This document shows, one piece after another, positions 53,476 through 62,566 of a DNA stretch of 64,000 nt; position 1 is the stretch's first letter, and each line of letters begins with the position of its first letter. Source of the DNA: Streptomyces lincolnensis (GTDB taxonomy: Bacteria > Actinomycetota > Actinomycetes > Streptomycetales > Streptomycetaceae); assembly GCF_001685355.1 (NCBI RefSeq), contig NZ_CP016438.1, forward strand, positions 1,116,001 through 1,180,000, read 5' to 3'. The position numbers and the translations under genes are program-made. The notes under the pieces were generated by a model that worked only from the letters and a program-made list of their open reading frames with translations, made no database searches and had not been told where the DNA came from.

Positions 53476-54404
53476 ACATGGTGCGTACGGTGCTCGGGGA
53501 CGTGCCCGCCGAGCAGTTCGGGGTGTGCGATGCCCACGACCACCTGTTCTTCGGCAGTCCCCGACTGCCCGGGGAGGAGCTGCGGAGCGCGTCCGCGGCG
53601 CGGGCCGAACTGGTCGCGTTCCGCGCGCAGGGCGGTGCCGGCGTCGTGCAGTGGACGCCGTACGGGCTGGGGCGGCGGGCGGCCGATCTGCCGCCGCTGT
53701 CCCGGGAGACGGGGGTGCATGTCGTCACCGCGACCGGGCTGCACCAGGCCGTCCACTACACCGAGGACACACTCGGCGCCCTGCGCGGCCGGCTGGCCGA
53801 GGTGTTCGTCACCGAACTCACCGAGGGCATCGGCACGTCGGGGGTCCGCGCGGGGCTGATCAAGGTCGCCGGGGGTTTCCACGCGCTCGACGCGCACGCC
53901 GTCTGGACCATGAGGGCTGCGGCCGAGGCCCATCATGCGACGGCGGCTCCGATCGCCGTCCATCTGGAGCTGGGGACCGGTGCGCTGGACGTGCTGGACC
54001 TGTTGTGCGGCGAGTTGGGGGTGCCGCCCGAGCGGGTGGTCCTCGGGCATCTCAACCGCTCCCCCGACTTCGCCGTGCACCGCCAGGCCGCGCGGAGCGG
54101 CTGTTATCTCGCCTTCGACGGGCCGTCACGGGCCCACCACGCCACGGACTGGCGGATGCCGGACGCCGTGCGGGCCCTCGCCGAGGCGGGCCACGGTGAC
54201 CGGCTCCTCCTGGGCGGCGACACCACGACCGCGGCGGCGCGTTCGGTCAACGGCGGCGCGGGGATGCCGTATCTGCTGCGCCGGGTGCGGCCGCGGCTCG
54301 CGCTCGAACTGGGTGAGGAGCTGGTGCGGCGCATCCTCGTCGACAACCCCGGCCGGGCTTTCGCGGTGGCGTGGCCCGATCGTGTCGTTCCTTGGCCCTC
54401 CTGA
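53472..54404 (+). CDS. Phosphotriesterase-family metal-dependent hydrolase
   Basis: 310 aa from the GTG at 53472, chosen for its GTGA overlap with the DUF4865 stop. Metal ligands of the PTE fold are visible: His22 and His24 in CDAHDHLFFG, carboxylated-Lys candidate Lys131 in GLIKVAGGF, His in IAVHLELGTG and VLGHLNRSPD, and Asp in LLGGDTTTA. Family members hydrolyse lactones or phosphotriesters; the substrate is open. Coupling to a DUF4865 protein may indicate a shared pathway. Confidence 0.88.
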   Translation: MNMVRTVLGDVPAEQFGVCDAHDHLFFGSPRLPGEELRSASAARAELVAFRAQGGAGVVQWTPYGLGRRAADLPPLSRETGVHVVTATGLHQAVHYTEDTLGALRGRLAEVFVTELTEGIGTSGVRAGLIKVAGGFHALDAHAVWTMRAAAEAHHATAAPIAVHLELGTGALDVLDLLCGELGVPPERVVLGHLNRSPDFAVHRQAARSGCYLAFDGPSRAHHATDWRMPDAVRALAEAGHGDRLLLGGDTTTAAARSVNGGAGMPYLLRRVRPRLALELGEELVRRILVDNPGRAFAVAWPDRVVPWPS

Positions 54405-54462
54405 CGCTTTCGGCCACGGCGGGCGAAAGGAGGATGGGAGGTGACGGAGGAAAGGTGACGCG

Positions 54463-54642
54463 ATGGCCCTGGAGATGCGCGAGCGGTGCGAACGCTGCGA
54501 GACCGCGGCACTGCCGCCCGACGCCGCGGCCCGCATCTGCTCCTACGAGTGCACCTTCTGTGTTCCGTGCACCGATTCCATGCAGGGCATCTGCCCCAAC
54601 TGCGGCGGCGAACTGGTCCCGAGGCCGCGCCGCGCCGTGTGA
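54463..54642 (+). CDS. DUF1272 small zinc-ribbon-like protein
   Basis: 59 aa, starting at the ATG at 54463 (MALEMRERCERCETA) after GGAGGAAAGG. Four CxxC-type pairs (CERC, CSYECTFC, CVPC and CPNC) suggest two bound zinc ions, as in DUF1272 proteins. It is too short for many gene callers. Function is unknown. The next gene converges 16 bp beyond its stop. Confidence 0.85.
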   Translation: MALEMRERCERCETAALPPDAAARICSYECTFCVPCTDSMQGICPNCGGELVPRPRRAV

Positions 54643-54658
54643 GCCGCGCGGTTCGGGT

Positions 54659-55186
54659 TCATCTGCAGAGCGCGTCGATGTCGTCGGAGAAGGTCGGGAA
54701 CTCGGCCCGGGCGGTGCCGACGATGTCCCGGGCGGCGCGGCGCGGGGTGGTCGCGTATCGCTCGGCGAGTCCGGTGAGCGCCGCGTTCGCGCGCCCCTCG
54801 TACCGCTCGAACTCCACGACCTCCATGGGGCCCAGACCGTCGGCCAGCAGCCACAGGAAGTCGGACAGATTCGCCGCCACCACGCCCCGCTCCCCCTCCG
54901 AGCCCAGGAACACCACGGGCTGCTCCACGAGAGGCCGCCCCGCCCGCACGCACCACAGCGCGGCGAGACCGCCTGTGCCGTCCTGCCCGAAGACCCGGTA
55001 GGCCTGACCGTCGGCATCGTGGTTGCCGGTCCATTGACGCAGCCAGTCGGTGGTCTCCTCGGCGGAGTCGAACGCGTCGTAGGGCTCGAAGTCGACGCCC
55101 TCGCCCTCGTCGTAGTCGAACGCCACCCGGGCCACCTCGGCCAGCTCGGGCGGAAATCCGCGGTCGCCGTCAGTCGTCTCGATCAT
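54659..55186 (-). CDS. SUKH (SMI1/KNR4)-like protein
   Basis: 175 aa. GFPPELAEVARVAFDYDEG, AYRVFGQDGTGGLAALWCV and VVFLGSEGERGVVAANLSDFLWLL follow the pattern of SMI1/KNR4 domains, used in bacteria as immunity or scaffold modules. No toxin gene is adjacent, so a role as an immunity protein is unsupported here. The acidic N-terminus is typical. Confidence 0.75.
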   Translation of the reverse strand: MIETTDGDRGFPPELAEVARVAFDYDEGEGVDFEPYDAFDSAEETTDWLRQWTGNHDADGQAYRVFGQDGTGGLAALWCVRAGRPLVEQPVVFLGSEGERGVVAANLSDFLWLLADGLGPMEVVEFERYEGRANAALTGLAERYATTPRRAARDIVGTARAEFPTFSDDIDALCR

Positions 55187-55251
55187 GCGCGCAGGCTAGC
55201 CGCAGGCACTGACAGCGGCCCCCGTGTCATCCAGACGTCCAGCGCGGACCG

Positions 55252-55707
55252 CTAAGGAGCCGTTCTGCCGGAGTCCAGTCGCCCCACGTGGGCCACGTTC
55301 TCCCGGTCCTCGGTGTCTGTGGCGGCCTCGGCGGTGAACCAGGCGTCGAGGATTTCCTTGAGCAGTGGTTCGGAGGTGAGGCGCAGGCTGAGGGCGAGGA
55401 CGTTGGCGTCGTTCCAGCGGCGGGCGCCGTCCGCGGTGTACGCGTCCGTGCACAGGGCGGCGCGGACGCCGGGGATCTTGTTCGCGGCGATCGAGGCGCC
55501 GGTGCCGGTCCAGCAGCACACGATGGCCTGGTCGGCCGTGCCGGTGGTGACCTCGCGGGCCGCGGCCTCGGAGCAGACGGCCCACCGGGGGTCGTCGCCG
55601 GGGGCCAGCGCGCCGTGCGCGCTCACCTCGTGGCCGCGTGTGCGCAGTTCCGCCACCAGGCTGCGCGCCACGGGCTCGTCCATGTCCGAGGAGACGGAGA
55701 TCCGCAT
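55252..55707 (-). CDS. RpiB/LacA/LacB family sugar-phosphate isomerase
   Basis: 151 aa, the normal length. The N-terminal MRISVSSDMDEP strand and the active-site segment IVCCWTGTGASIAANKIPGVRAAL match ribose-5-phosphate isomerase B/galactose-6-phosphate isomerase; Cys65 is in the position of the catalytic Cys. The conserved aspartate of the SSDMD start is present. It probably isomerises an aldose phosphate; a sugar operon is not seen beside it, and rarA follows 22 bp upstream on the same strand. Confidence 0.9.
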   Translation of the reverse strand: MRISVSSDMDEPVARSLVAELRTRGHEVSAHGALAPGDDPRWAVCSEAAAREVTTGTADQAIVCCWTGTGASIAANKIPGVRAALCTDAYTADGARRWNDANVLALSLRLTSEPLLKEILDAWFTAEAATDTEDRENVAHVGRLDSGRTAP

Positions 55708-55729
55708 GCTCCGAGCCTACTCGGGGATG

Positions 55730-57049
55730 TCAGTCGTCGGTGTCCCGGCGTTCGTCGCGCAGCGCCGACCACCGGGCGAGTCGGCGGCGGATGTCCTCCT
55801 CGTGGCCGCTGCCGGTGGGGTGGTAGAAGGTCTCGCGGTCCATGCCCTCGGGGAAGTAGTCGGCGCCGGAGAAGCCGTCCGCTGTGTCGGGGTCGTACTG
55901 GTAGCCCTCGCCGTAGCCGATGTCCTTCATGAGGCGGGTGGGCGCGTTGAGGATGTGTGCCGGTGGCATCAGGGAGCCGGTCCGGCGGGCGCGTTGCTGT
56001 GCGGCGCCGAAGGCCCGGTAGACGGCGATGGACTTGGGGGTGGTCGCCAGATAGGTGACGGCCTGGGCGATCGCGAGTTCGCCTTCCGGTGAGCCGAGGC
56101 GTTCGTACACGTCCCAGGCGGCCAGGGCCTGCTGTACCGCCTGGGGGTCGGCCGTGCCGATGTCCTCGTTGGCGAAGCGGACGAGGCGGCGGGCGATGTA
56201 GAGAGGGTCCTCGCCGCCGTCGAGCATGCGGGCGAGCCAGTACAGGGCGGCGTCGGGGTCGGAGCCGCGCATGGATTTGTGCAGCGCCGAGATCAGGTTG
56301 TAGTGGCTCTCCTGGGCCTTGTCGTACAGCGGTGCGCGCCGTTGGATCTGCTCGGTGAGCGCGGCGGTGTCCAGCGGTGGTGTGCCGGCGGGCAGGGACT
56401 GGAGTTGTTCGGCCATGTTGAGCAGGAACCGGCCGTCGCCGTCCGCCATCGCGATGAGGGACCGGCGGGCCTCGTCGTCCAGCGGCAGTTCGCGCTCCGT
56501 GAGCTGCTCGGCGCGGGCCATCAGGGTGTCCAGGGCGGCGGTGTCGAGGCGTTGGAGGACGAAGACCCGGCAGCGGGAGAGCAGGGCGCCGTTCAGTTCG
56601 AAGCTGGGGTTCTCGGTGGTGGCCCCGACCAGGACGACGGTGCCGTCCTCCACGTACGGCAGGAAGCTGTCCTGCTGGGCCCGGTTGAACCGGTGGATCT
56701 CGTCGACGAACAGCAGCGTGCCCCGGCCGATCTCGCGCCTGCGGCGGGCCGCCTCGAAGACCTTCCTCAGGTCGGCGACGCCGGAGAAGGTGGCCGACAA
56801 CGGCTCGAAGACCAGCTCGGTCCGCTGCGCCAGGAGCCGGGCGATGGTGGTCTTCCCGCACCCGGGCGGCCCCCACAGGACCGCCGACACCAGCCGGCCC
56901 TGCTCCACCATGCGCCCCAGGGGAGCGTCGGGCGCGAGCAGGTGCTCCTGCCCGACGACGTCCTCCAGGGTGCGCGGACGCAGCCGGTCGGCCAGCGGGC
57001 GCTGCGTGTCGTCCTCGAACAGGGACGGTGTCTGTTCCTCGTGCTTCAT
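55730..57049 (-). CDS. rarA: Replication-associated recombination protein A (AAA+ ATPase)
   Basis: 439 aa. Walker A GPPGCGKTT (residues 60-68), Walker B LLFVDEIHRF, sensor-1 GATTENPSFELN and the C-terminal MgsA domain with DAALYWLARMLDGGEDP and YEGQY-equivalent QYDPDTADGFSG identify RarA/MgsA. It acts at stalled replication forks with RecA and single-strand-binding protein. The ATG at 57049 has no strong Shine-Dalgarno. The RpiB-like gene follows closely. Confidence 0.94.
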   Translation of the reverse strand: MKHEEQTPSLFEDDTQRPLADRLRPRTLEDVVGQEHLLAPDAPLGRMVEQGRLVSAVLWGPPGCGKTTIARLLAQRTELVFEPLSATFSGVADLRKVFEAARRRREIGRGTLLFVDEIHRFNRAQQDSFLPYVEDGTVVLVGATTENPSFELNGALLSRCRVFVLQRLDTAALDTLMARAEQLTERELPLDDEARRSLIAMADGDGRFLLNMAEQLQSLPAGTPPLDTAALTEQIQRRAPLYDKAQESHYNLISALHKSMRGSDPDAALYWLARMLDGGEDPLYIARRLVRFANEDIGTADPQAVQQALAAWDVYERLGSPEGELAIAQAVTYLATTPKSIAVYRAFGAAQQRARRTGSLMPPAHILNAPTRLMKDIGYGEGYQYDPDTADGFSGADYFPEGMDRETFYHPTGSGHEEDIRRRLARWSALRDERRDTDD

Positions 57050-57151
57050 GAAGCGGTCCGTGACTGCGAGAGGGCGGGTGTGCGTCGGTCGGCCGAGGGC
57101 CTCGGCCCGGTCCGCGACCGTCTACCGGGCCCATCCTCGCCGAGCGTCACG

Positions 57152-57538
57152 TCACCGTGCACCTCGACGTGGGTGAAGGGCGGGGCGGCGGTCGCGCGGC
57201 ACCGTCTCCAGGACGAGGTGGTACGAGTGGTCGACGAGGTCGGCCACCAGGTCCGCGGAGACGCCCCGGCCGGCTCCTACGGAGATCCAGTGCCGCTTGT
57301 CGAGGTAGCGGCCCGCAGTGATCGAGGTGTGCCGGCCTCGCAGCAGCCGCCCGTACTCCGGTTCCGCTTTGACGGTGACGATGAGTTCGTCGGGATCGTC
57401 GGTGACGATCAGGAAGACCTTGCCCGCCACCTTGTAGACGTCCAGGTGCTCGGTGAAGGGGCGCCCGTGGCCGACCCCGGGCAGCGCGAGGGCCGTGGTG
57501 CGCGCGGTGTCCTGGACCTGCTCTCCGCTGAGGGGCAT
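57152..57538 (-). CDS. MmcQ/YjbR family DNA-binding-fold protein
   Basis: 128 aa from the ATG at 57538 (MPLSGEQVQDTARTTALALP). VGHGRPFTEHLDVYKVAGKVFLIVTDD (split in the middle) and the final HSYHLVLETVPRDRRPAL fit the MmcQ/YjbR cyclophilin-like fold. The family is often annotated as DNA-binding, but no reaction is known. It is divergent from the AraC gene. Confidence 0.85.
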   Translation of the reverse strand: MPLSGEQVQDTARTTALALPGVGHGRPFTEHLDVYKVAGKVFLIVTDDPDELIVTVKAEPEYGRLLRGRHTSITAGRYLDKRHWISVGAGRGVSADLVADLVDHSYHLVLETVPRDRRPALHPRRGAR

Positions 57539-57619
57539 GGTGGTCGGCTCCGGTGATCGGGGGAGGTCCCACCCATTCTCTCGTCGGGATCGACGGAGAG
57601 GACGGTAGGCTGCGGACAC

Positions 57620-58552
57620 GTGATGGTCAGCAAGCGACACCTCTCAGGGCCCCGCTTCACCGCCGAGGCCGAGTCGGCCTCCGTCCCGCTGTACGGCTTC
57701 CAGCCGCCGGTCGGCACCCCGTACGGCCTGGAAGTGACCACGGTCGAGGACTTCCACGCCGACCACGACGACTGGCCGTGGAACCCGCCCCGTCCCGGCC
57801 GGGCCACCTTCCACTACCTGATCCTGGTCACCGAAGGTGAACTGCTCCACGACGTCGATCACGTCACGCACACCGTCACACCCGGCCAGTGGCTGTGGGT
57901 ACGCGCCGGGCACGTGCAGTGCTGGCACGACCCCAGCACCGCCCGCGGTCCCTTCGTCCTGTTCGAGCCGGAGGTGCTCCGCGCCGACACGGCACGCCTG
58001 CTGGCGCCCCTCACCGCGCACGACGCCCCCGCCGTCCTGACCCCGCACCCCGACGACGCCCCCTGGCTGGAGCGGACGGTGGCGCAGCTCCTGGACGAAC
58101 ACCGGGCACTGGGACGCCGCCCCCTCGACACCCACCACGCCCTGCGGTGCAGCCTCCTGGAAACCCTGCTGCTGCGTCTCGCCCACGCGGCAGGCGACCC
58201 GGCCCCGAGCGCCACCGGCGGGCGCAGTGACACCTACGACCGGTTCCTGGACGCCCTGGAACTGCACTTCCGTGAGCTGCACCGCGTCGACGACTACGCC
58301 CGGCTGCTCGGCTGCTCGGTGCGCACCCTCAGCCGCGCCGCCCGGACCGCCACCGGCGAAGGAGCCCGGGACATCATCAACGAACGCCGGCTCCTCGAAG
58401 CGCGCCGCCTCTTCGACCACTCCGGGTGGACCGCCCCCGCGGTCGCCGCCCACCTCGGCTTCACCGACACGGCCAACTTCGGCCGCTTCTTCCGCCACCA
58501 CACCGGCCTCGCACCCGCCGCCTACCGGGCTCGGACCCGACCGATGACCTGA
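57620..58552 (+). CDS. AraC family transcriptional regulator (cupin-type sensor)
   Basis: 310 aa from the GTG at 57620, with an ATG one codon later as alternative. The N-terminal cupin-like sensor has PGRATFHYLILVTEGELLHDVDH, and the C-terminal two-HTH domain has DYARLLGCSVRTLSRAAR and AHLGFTDTANFGRFFRHHTGLAPAAYR. It probably activates a nearby or distant gene on sensing a small molecule. The target is not evident. Confidence 0.9.
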   Translation: MMVSKRHLSGPRFTAEAESASVPLYGFQPPVGTPYGLEVTTVEDFHADHDDWPWNPPRPGRATFHYLILVTEGELLHDVDHVTHTVTPGQWLWVRAGHVQCWHDPSTARGPFVLFEPEVLRADTARLLAPLTAHDAPAVLTPHPDDAPWLERTVAQLLDEHRALGRRPLDTHHALRCSLLETLLLRLAHAAGDPAPSATGGRSDTYDRFLDALELHFRELHRVDDYARLLGCSVRTLSRAARTATGEGARDIINERRLLEARRLFDHSGWTAPAVAAHLGFTDTANFGRFFRHHTGLAPAAYRARTRPMT

Positions 58553-58586
58553 GCCCGCAGGGTCCGGTCCGTCTTCATCTCCCGCG

Positions 58587-59825
58587 TCAGGCCAGCGCGC
58601 CCAGCGGATCGTCCAGTACCGGCTGCCACGCCAACTCCGCCGCGCCGACGAGGCTGTTGTGGTCGAGGGTGCACGCCAGGATGGGCACGCCGCCGGACTG
58701 TCCCCACAGGCTGCGCTCGGCGACGACCGCGCGCAGCCGCTCCGGGTCGGCTTCGAGGAGGGAGCGGTGGAGTCCGCCGAGGATGATGCGGTCCGGGTTG
58801 AGGATGTTGACCAGTCCGGCCAGGCCCAGGCCGAGCCGGTCGATGAGCGCCTCGGCGGCGGTGCGGATCGCCGGGTCGTCGTAGTGGTTGCGGACCAGGT
58901 CGTTGGACTGCTGGAGCAGGGAGACCTCGGGTCCCGGGTCGCGTCCGGCGGCCGTGAGGAAGGCCAGCGGGTCGGCCTCGACGTCGAGGCAGCCGCGGCT
59001 GCCGCAGTGGCAGGGGCGGCCCTCGGGGTTGACGGTGAGGTGGCCGACCTCCAGGGCCAGGCCCGAACTGCCGGTGTGCAGGCGCCCGTCCAGGACCAGC
59101 GCGCCGCCGACGCCCCGGTGTCCGGTGGCGACGCAGAGCAGGTCCCGGGCGCCCCTCCCGGCGCCGTGCCGGTGCTCGGCGAGCGCGGCGAGGTTGACGT
59201 CGTTGCCGGCGAAGGCCGGTCCGGTGATTCCGGCCGTACGCACGCACTCCTCGAAGAGGCGGCGGACCGGCGCGCCGACGGGCCAGGCCAGATGCAGCGG
59301 GTTCAGGGCGAGTCCGTCCGGTTCGGCGACCGCGGACGGTACGGCGAGGCCGGCGCCGACGCAGCGGCGTCCGGTGGTGCGCAGCAGGTCGGCGCCGGCC
59401 TCGACGACCGAGACGAGCACCTTGGCCGGGTCGGCGTCGACGGTCTCGCAGCCGGGCGCGGTGGCGACGATACGGCCGCCCAGGCCGACCAGTGCCGCCC
59501 GGAAGCCGTCGGCGTGCACCTGCGCGGCCAGCACGACGGGGCCGTTCTCGGCGACGGCGAGCCGGTGCGAGGGCCGTCCCTGGGAACCGGCCGCCGCGCC
59601 GGGCCTGGCGTCCACCCGGATCAGCCCGAGCGCCTCCAGCTCGGCGGCGACCGCACCGGCCGTGGCCCGGGTCACCCCGAGCTCGGCGGTGAGCACCGCA
59701 CGGGTCGGCGCGCGTCCGGTGTGCACAAGCTCCAGTGCGGGCCCGAGCGCACCGCGTCCCCGGTCCAACCGTGCCCTGGAGATGGTCCCTTCCCCCGCCG
59801 TCCGGGGGTCCGCCTTCCCGCTCAT
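58587..59825 (-). CDS. ROK family transcriptional regulator
   Basis: 412 aa. An N-terminal winged helix (RAVLTAELGVTRATAGAVAAELEALG, in two blocks) is fused to a ROK sugar-kinase-like domain. The zinc motif CHCGSRGCLDVEAD is near residue 275 and EVGHLTVNPEG just before. The ATP-binding residues of active kinases are partly lost, as in regulators of this class. It likely responds to a sugar and represses a carbohydrate operon located elsewhere. Confidence 0.93.
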   Translation of the reverse strand: MSGKADPRTAGEGTISRARLDRGRGALGPALELVHTGRAPTRAVLTAELGVTRATAGAVAAELEALGLIRVDARPGAAAGSQGRPSHRLAVAENGPVVLAAQVHADGFRAALVGLGGRIVATAPGCETVDADPAKVLVSVVEAGADLLRTTGRRCVGAGLAVPSAVAEPDGLALNPLHLAWPVGAPVRRLFEECVRTAGITGPAFAGNDVNLAALAEHRHGAGRGARDLLCVATGHRGVGGALVLDGRLHTGSSGLALEVGHLTVNPEGRPCHCGSRGCLDVEADPLAFLTAAGRDPGPEVSLLQQSNDLVRNHYDDPAIRTAAEALIDRLGLGLAGLVNILNPDRIILGGLHRSLLEADPERLRAVVAERSLWGQSGGVPILACTLDHNSLVGAAELAWQPVLDDPLGALA

Positions 59826-59861
59826 GAGGGCGAGTCTCCCATGATCCGCACGTACGGCCGC

Positions 59862-60503
59862 CTACAGACCGCTGACCCGCAGCGTGATGTTCAGCCGCCC
59901 GGTCAGTCCCAACTCCGGCGGGGCGGTGCCGGCGTGCACCCGGGGCACGCCGTGGAAGGCGAGCCGGGCGGGTCCGCCGAAGACGAACAGATCACCGCTG
60001 CGCAGTTCGACGTCCGTGTACGGGCGGGTGCGGGTCTCGGTGTTGCCGAAGCGGAAGACACAGGTGTCGCCGAGGCTCAGGGACACCACCGGGGCGTCGG
60101 ACTTCTCGTCGCTGTCACGGTGCATGCCCATGCGGGCGTCGGCGTCGTAGAAGTTGATCAGCGCGATGTCGTACGCGGCCACGTCCTCGCCCACGGCGTC
60201 GCGCACGGCCCGACGGCCCAGGTCGCCGAGCCGGTCGGGGAACGGCTTCACGGGGGTGCCGTCGCCGTCGACGACTGTCCGGGCGTAGCCGTACGGGTAC
60301 CAGTGCCACCCGAGGCAGACCTGGCGGGCGGTCATGGTGCCGCCGCCGGGGGTGCGCACGGTGCGCAGGCCGGCCGGGGGACGGGCCCAGTCGCGGCAGG
60401 CGGCCAGCAGCTCGCGCTGGCGGTCGGTGTCCAGCCAGCCGGGGAGGTGCACCGCGCCGGGCGCGATCTGTGTGCGGGGCCTCGGGAACAGCTCGGCGTC
60501 CAT
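59862..60503 (-). CDS. alkB: AlkB-like alpha-ketoglutarate-dependent dioxygenase
   Basis: 213 aa from the ATG at 60503; another ATG three codons earlier lies too close to the purine tract GGGCAGG. The iron site is intact: His128 and Asp130 in GMHRDSDEKSD and His184 in AFHGVPRV, with the 2-oxoglutarate Arg pair at 203 and 209 in GRLNITLRVSG. It oxidatively removes alkyl groups from damaged nucleic acid. It is divergent from the methyltransferase gene by 56 bp. Confidence 0.93.
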   Translation of the reverse strand: MDAELFPRPRTQIAPGAVHLPGWLDTDRQRELLAACRDWARPPAGLRTVRTPGGGTMTARQVCLGWHWYPYGYARTVVDGDGTPVKPFPDRLGDLGRRAVRDAVGEDVAAYDIALINFYDADARMGMHRDSDEKSDAPVVSLSLGDTCVFRFGNTETRTRPYTDVELRSGDLFVFGGPARLAFHGVPRVHAGTAPPELGLTGRLNITLRVSGL

Positions 60504-60559
60504 GGTTCCCATCCTGCCCGAGCGAGGGTGGGCCGCGGCTCGGCTAGCCTGGACGCACG

Positions 60560-61705
60560 ATGGACGACCGTATGACGACCCCCTGGGGCGAGCTCGCGCC
60601 GACCCGTTTTCCGGAGGATCCGCGCGACAGGCTGCGTGCCTGGGACGCCTCCGACGAGTACCTCCTGCGGCATCTCGCCGAGACGGGGGTGGACCTGACC
60701 GGGACGGTCGTGGTGATCGGTGACCGCTGGGGCGCGCTGGTCACGGCGCTCGCGGCGCACCGGCCGACGCAGATCACCGACTCGTACCTCACGCGGGAGG
60801 CGACGCGGGCCAATCTCGCCCGGAGCGGCGTCGAGCCGGGCGCGGTCGAGCTGCTGACCACGCAGGACGCCCCGCCCTCCCGGATCGACGTGCTGCTGGT
60901 GCGCGTGCCGAGGAGCCTGGGGCTGCTGGAGGACCAGCTGCTGCGGGTGGCGCCCTCGGTGCACGCGGGCACGGTCGTCGTCGGCACCGGCATGGTGAAG
61001 GAGATCCACACCTCGACGCTGACGTTGTTCGAGCGGATCCTCGGCCCGACGCGGACCTCGCTCGCCGAGAAGAAGGCCCGGCTGATCCTCACCACTCCCG
61101 AGCCGTCGAGGGAGCCGGTCACCAACCCCTGGCCGTACAGCTACGCGTTGCCCGACGGCATCGGAGTGGTGTCGGGGCGCACGGTGGTCAACCACGCGGG
61201 GGTGTTCTGCGCCGACCGGCTCGACGTCGGCACCCGGTTCCTCCTCCAGCACCTGCCGGAGACGAAGGGCGCGCGACGGGTGGTGGACCTCGGGTGCGGC
61301 AACGGCGTCGTCGGTACGGCCGTCGCGCTGGCCGATCCCGAGGCCGAGGTGCTGTTCGTGGACGAGTCGTTCCAGGCCGTGGCCTCGGCGGAGGCGACGT
61401 ACCGGGCGAACGGCGTGCCGGGACACGCGGAGTTCCGGGTCGGGGACGGGCTGGCGGGCGTCCCGGCGGGCAGTGTCGACCTGGTGCTGAACAATCCGCC
61501 GTTCCACTCGCACCAGGCGACGACGGACGCGACGGCGTGGCGGATGTTCACCGACGCCAAGCGTGCGCTGCGTCCGGGCGGCGAGCTGTGGGTGATCGGC
61601 AACCGGCATCTCGGATATCACCTGAAGCTGAAGCGCCTGTTCGGCAACAGCAGGCTGATGGCCAGTGACCCGAAGTTCGTGGTGCTCAAGGCCGTCAAGC
61701 GGTAG
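60560..61705 (+). CDS. Class I SAM methyltransferase, RlmG/RsmC-like (rRNA guanine-N2)
   Basis: 381 aa; start at 60560 or at the ATG at 60572. The N-terminal half is a degenerate methyltransferase-like domain (VVVIGDRWGALVTALAAH), and the C-terminal half carries motif I VVDLGCGNGVVG (about 246-257) and motif IV VLNNPPFHSH, whose NPPF is the base-binding signature of RlmG/RsmC. It would methylate a guanine in rRNA. The pair of half-domains is the family architecture. Confidence 0.9.
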   Translation: MDDRMTTPWGELAPTRFPEDPRDRLRAWDASDEYLLRHLAETGVDLTGTVVVIGDRWGALVTALAAHRPTQITDSYLTREATRANLARSGVEPGAVELLTTQDAPPSRIDVLLVRVPRSLGLLEDQLLRVAPSVHAGTVVVGTGMVKEIHTSTLTLFERILGPTRTSLAEKKARLILTTPEPSREPVTNPWPYSYALPDGIGVVSGRTVVNHAGVFCADRLDVGTRFLLQHLPETKGARRVVDLGCGNGVVGTAVALADPEAEVLFVDESFQAVASAEATYRANGVPGHAEFRVGDGLAGVPAGSVDLVLNNPPFHSHQATTDATAWRMFTDAKRALRPGGELWVIGNRHLGYHLKLKRLFGNSRLMASDPKFVVLKAVKR

Positions 61706-61753
61706 GACGCCGAGCGGCGGGCGCCAAGCGGTGGGACATCAGGCGGTGCGGCG

Positions 61754-62527
61754 TCAAGCGGTGGGTGAGCCGCGCAACGCCCTCGGTGAGGCGCCCAGTT
61801 CACGTCGGCATGCCTTGTTGAAGGCCTGGAGGTCGGGGATGCCGACGGAGGCGGCGACGGCGGGGATGGACAGCGTCGAGGCGCGCAGCAGATGGTGCGC
61901 CCGGTCGAGTCTTCGGCGGCGGACGTAGCCGACGACCGTGGTGCCGGTGGTCTCGCGCAGCAGCCGGGTGAGGTGGTTGTGCGAGACTCCCGCGGCCCGC
62001 GCGATCTCCGGCACGGTCAGCCGGCCCTCCAGATGGGCCTCGATGTAGGCGATGGCGGCGCTGACCGCGGGATGCGGTCCCGGCTGTCCGGTGGTGGGCG
62101 CCAGTTCGGCGATGCGCCACAGCGCGGCCCAGATCTCGGCGCGGGTGCGCTCGGGTTCCCTGGGCACGGCGGCGACCGCCTCCCGCAACAGGGCGCTGAG
62201 GAGGGGCAGTTCGGGTCCGGCGTCCTGGACGAGGGGGAGGGTGCGGGCGGGGCCGGTGGCCAGGATGCTCAGGTGGGCGTAGACGTGTTCGGAGCGTCCC
62301 CGGTAGCGGTAGCGGACCGTGGCGCCCGGTGGCACCAGGCTGATCCGGCCGGGGCGGATGGCGTGCGTGGTGCCATCGACGACGAGGTCGGCGTCGTACT
62401 CGTACAGGTGCAGCTGCCACAGTTCGGGCAGCCGGAACACGTCGGTGCGGCTCGCGACGCCGTGCACGCCGACGCCGGCGTTCACCACGACGGGCGGTTG
62501 GCCCAGGTGCAGCTCCGTCTCGTGCAT
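61754..62527 (-). CDS. AraC family transcriptional regulator
   Basis: 257 aa. A cupin-like sensor (residues 1-140; LWQLHLYEYDADLVVDGTTH, then VPPGATVRYRYRGRSEHVY) precedes the two-HTH domain (VPEIARAAGVSHNHLTRLLRE and AAVASVGIPDLQAFNKACRRELG). The LQAFNKACRRELGASPRALR end shows the second recognition helix. It ends 48 bp from the convergent methyltransferase gene. Its target is not evident. Confidence 0.9.
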   Translation of the reverse strand: MHETELHLGQPPVVVNAGVGVHGVASRTDVFRLPELWQLHLYEYDADLVVDGTTHAIRPGRISLVPPGATVRYRYRGRSEHVYAHLSILATGPARTLPLVQDAGPELPLLSALLREAVAAVPREPERTRAEIWAALWRIAELAPTTGQPGPHPAVSAAIAYIEAHLEGRLTVPEIARAAGVSHNHLTRLLRETTGTTVVGYVRRRRLDRAHHLLRASTLSIPAVAASVGIPDLQAFNKACRRELGASPRALRGSPTA

Positions 62528-62566
62528 GGCGGGGAGGTTACCCGGGCGGGCGTCCGGTGGCCCGTG

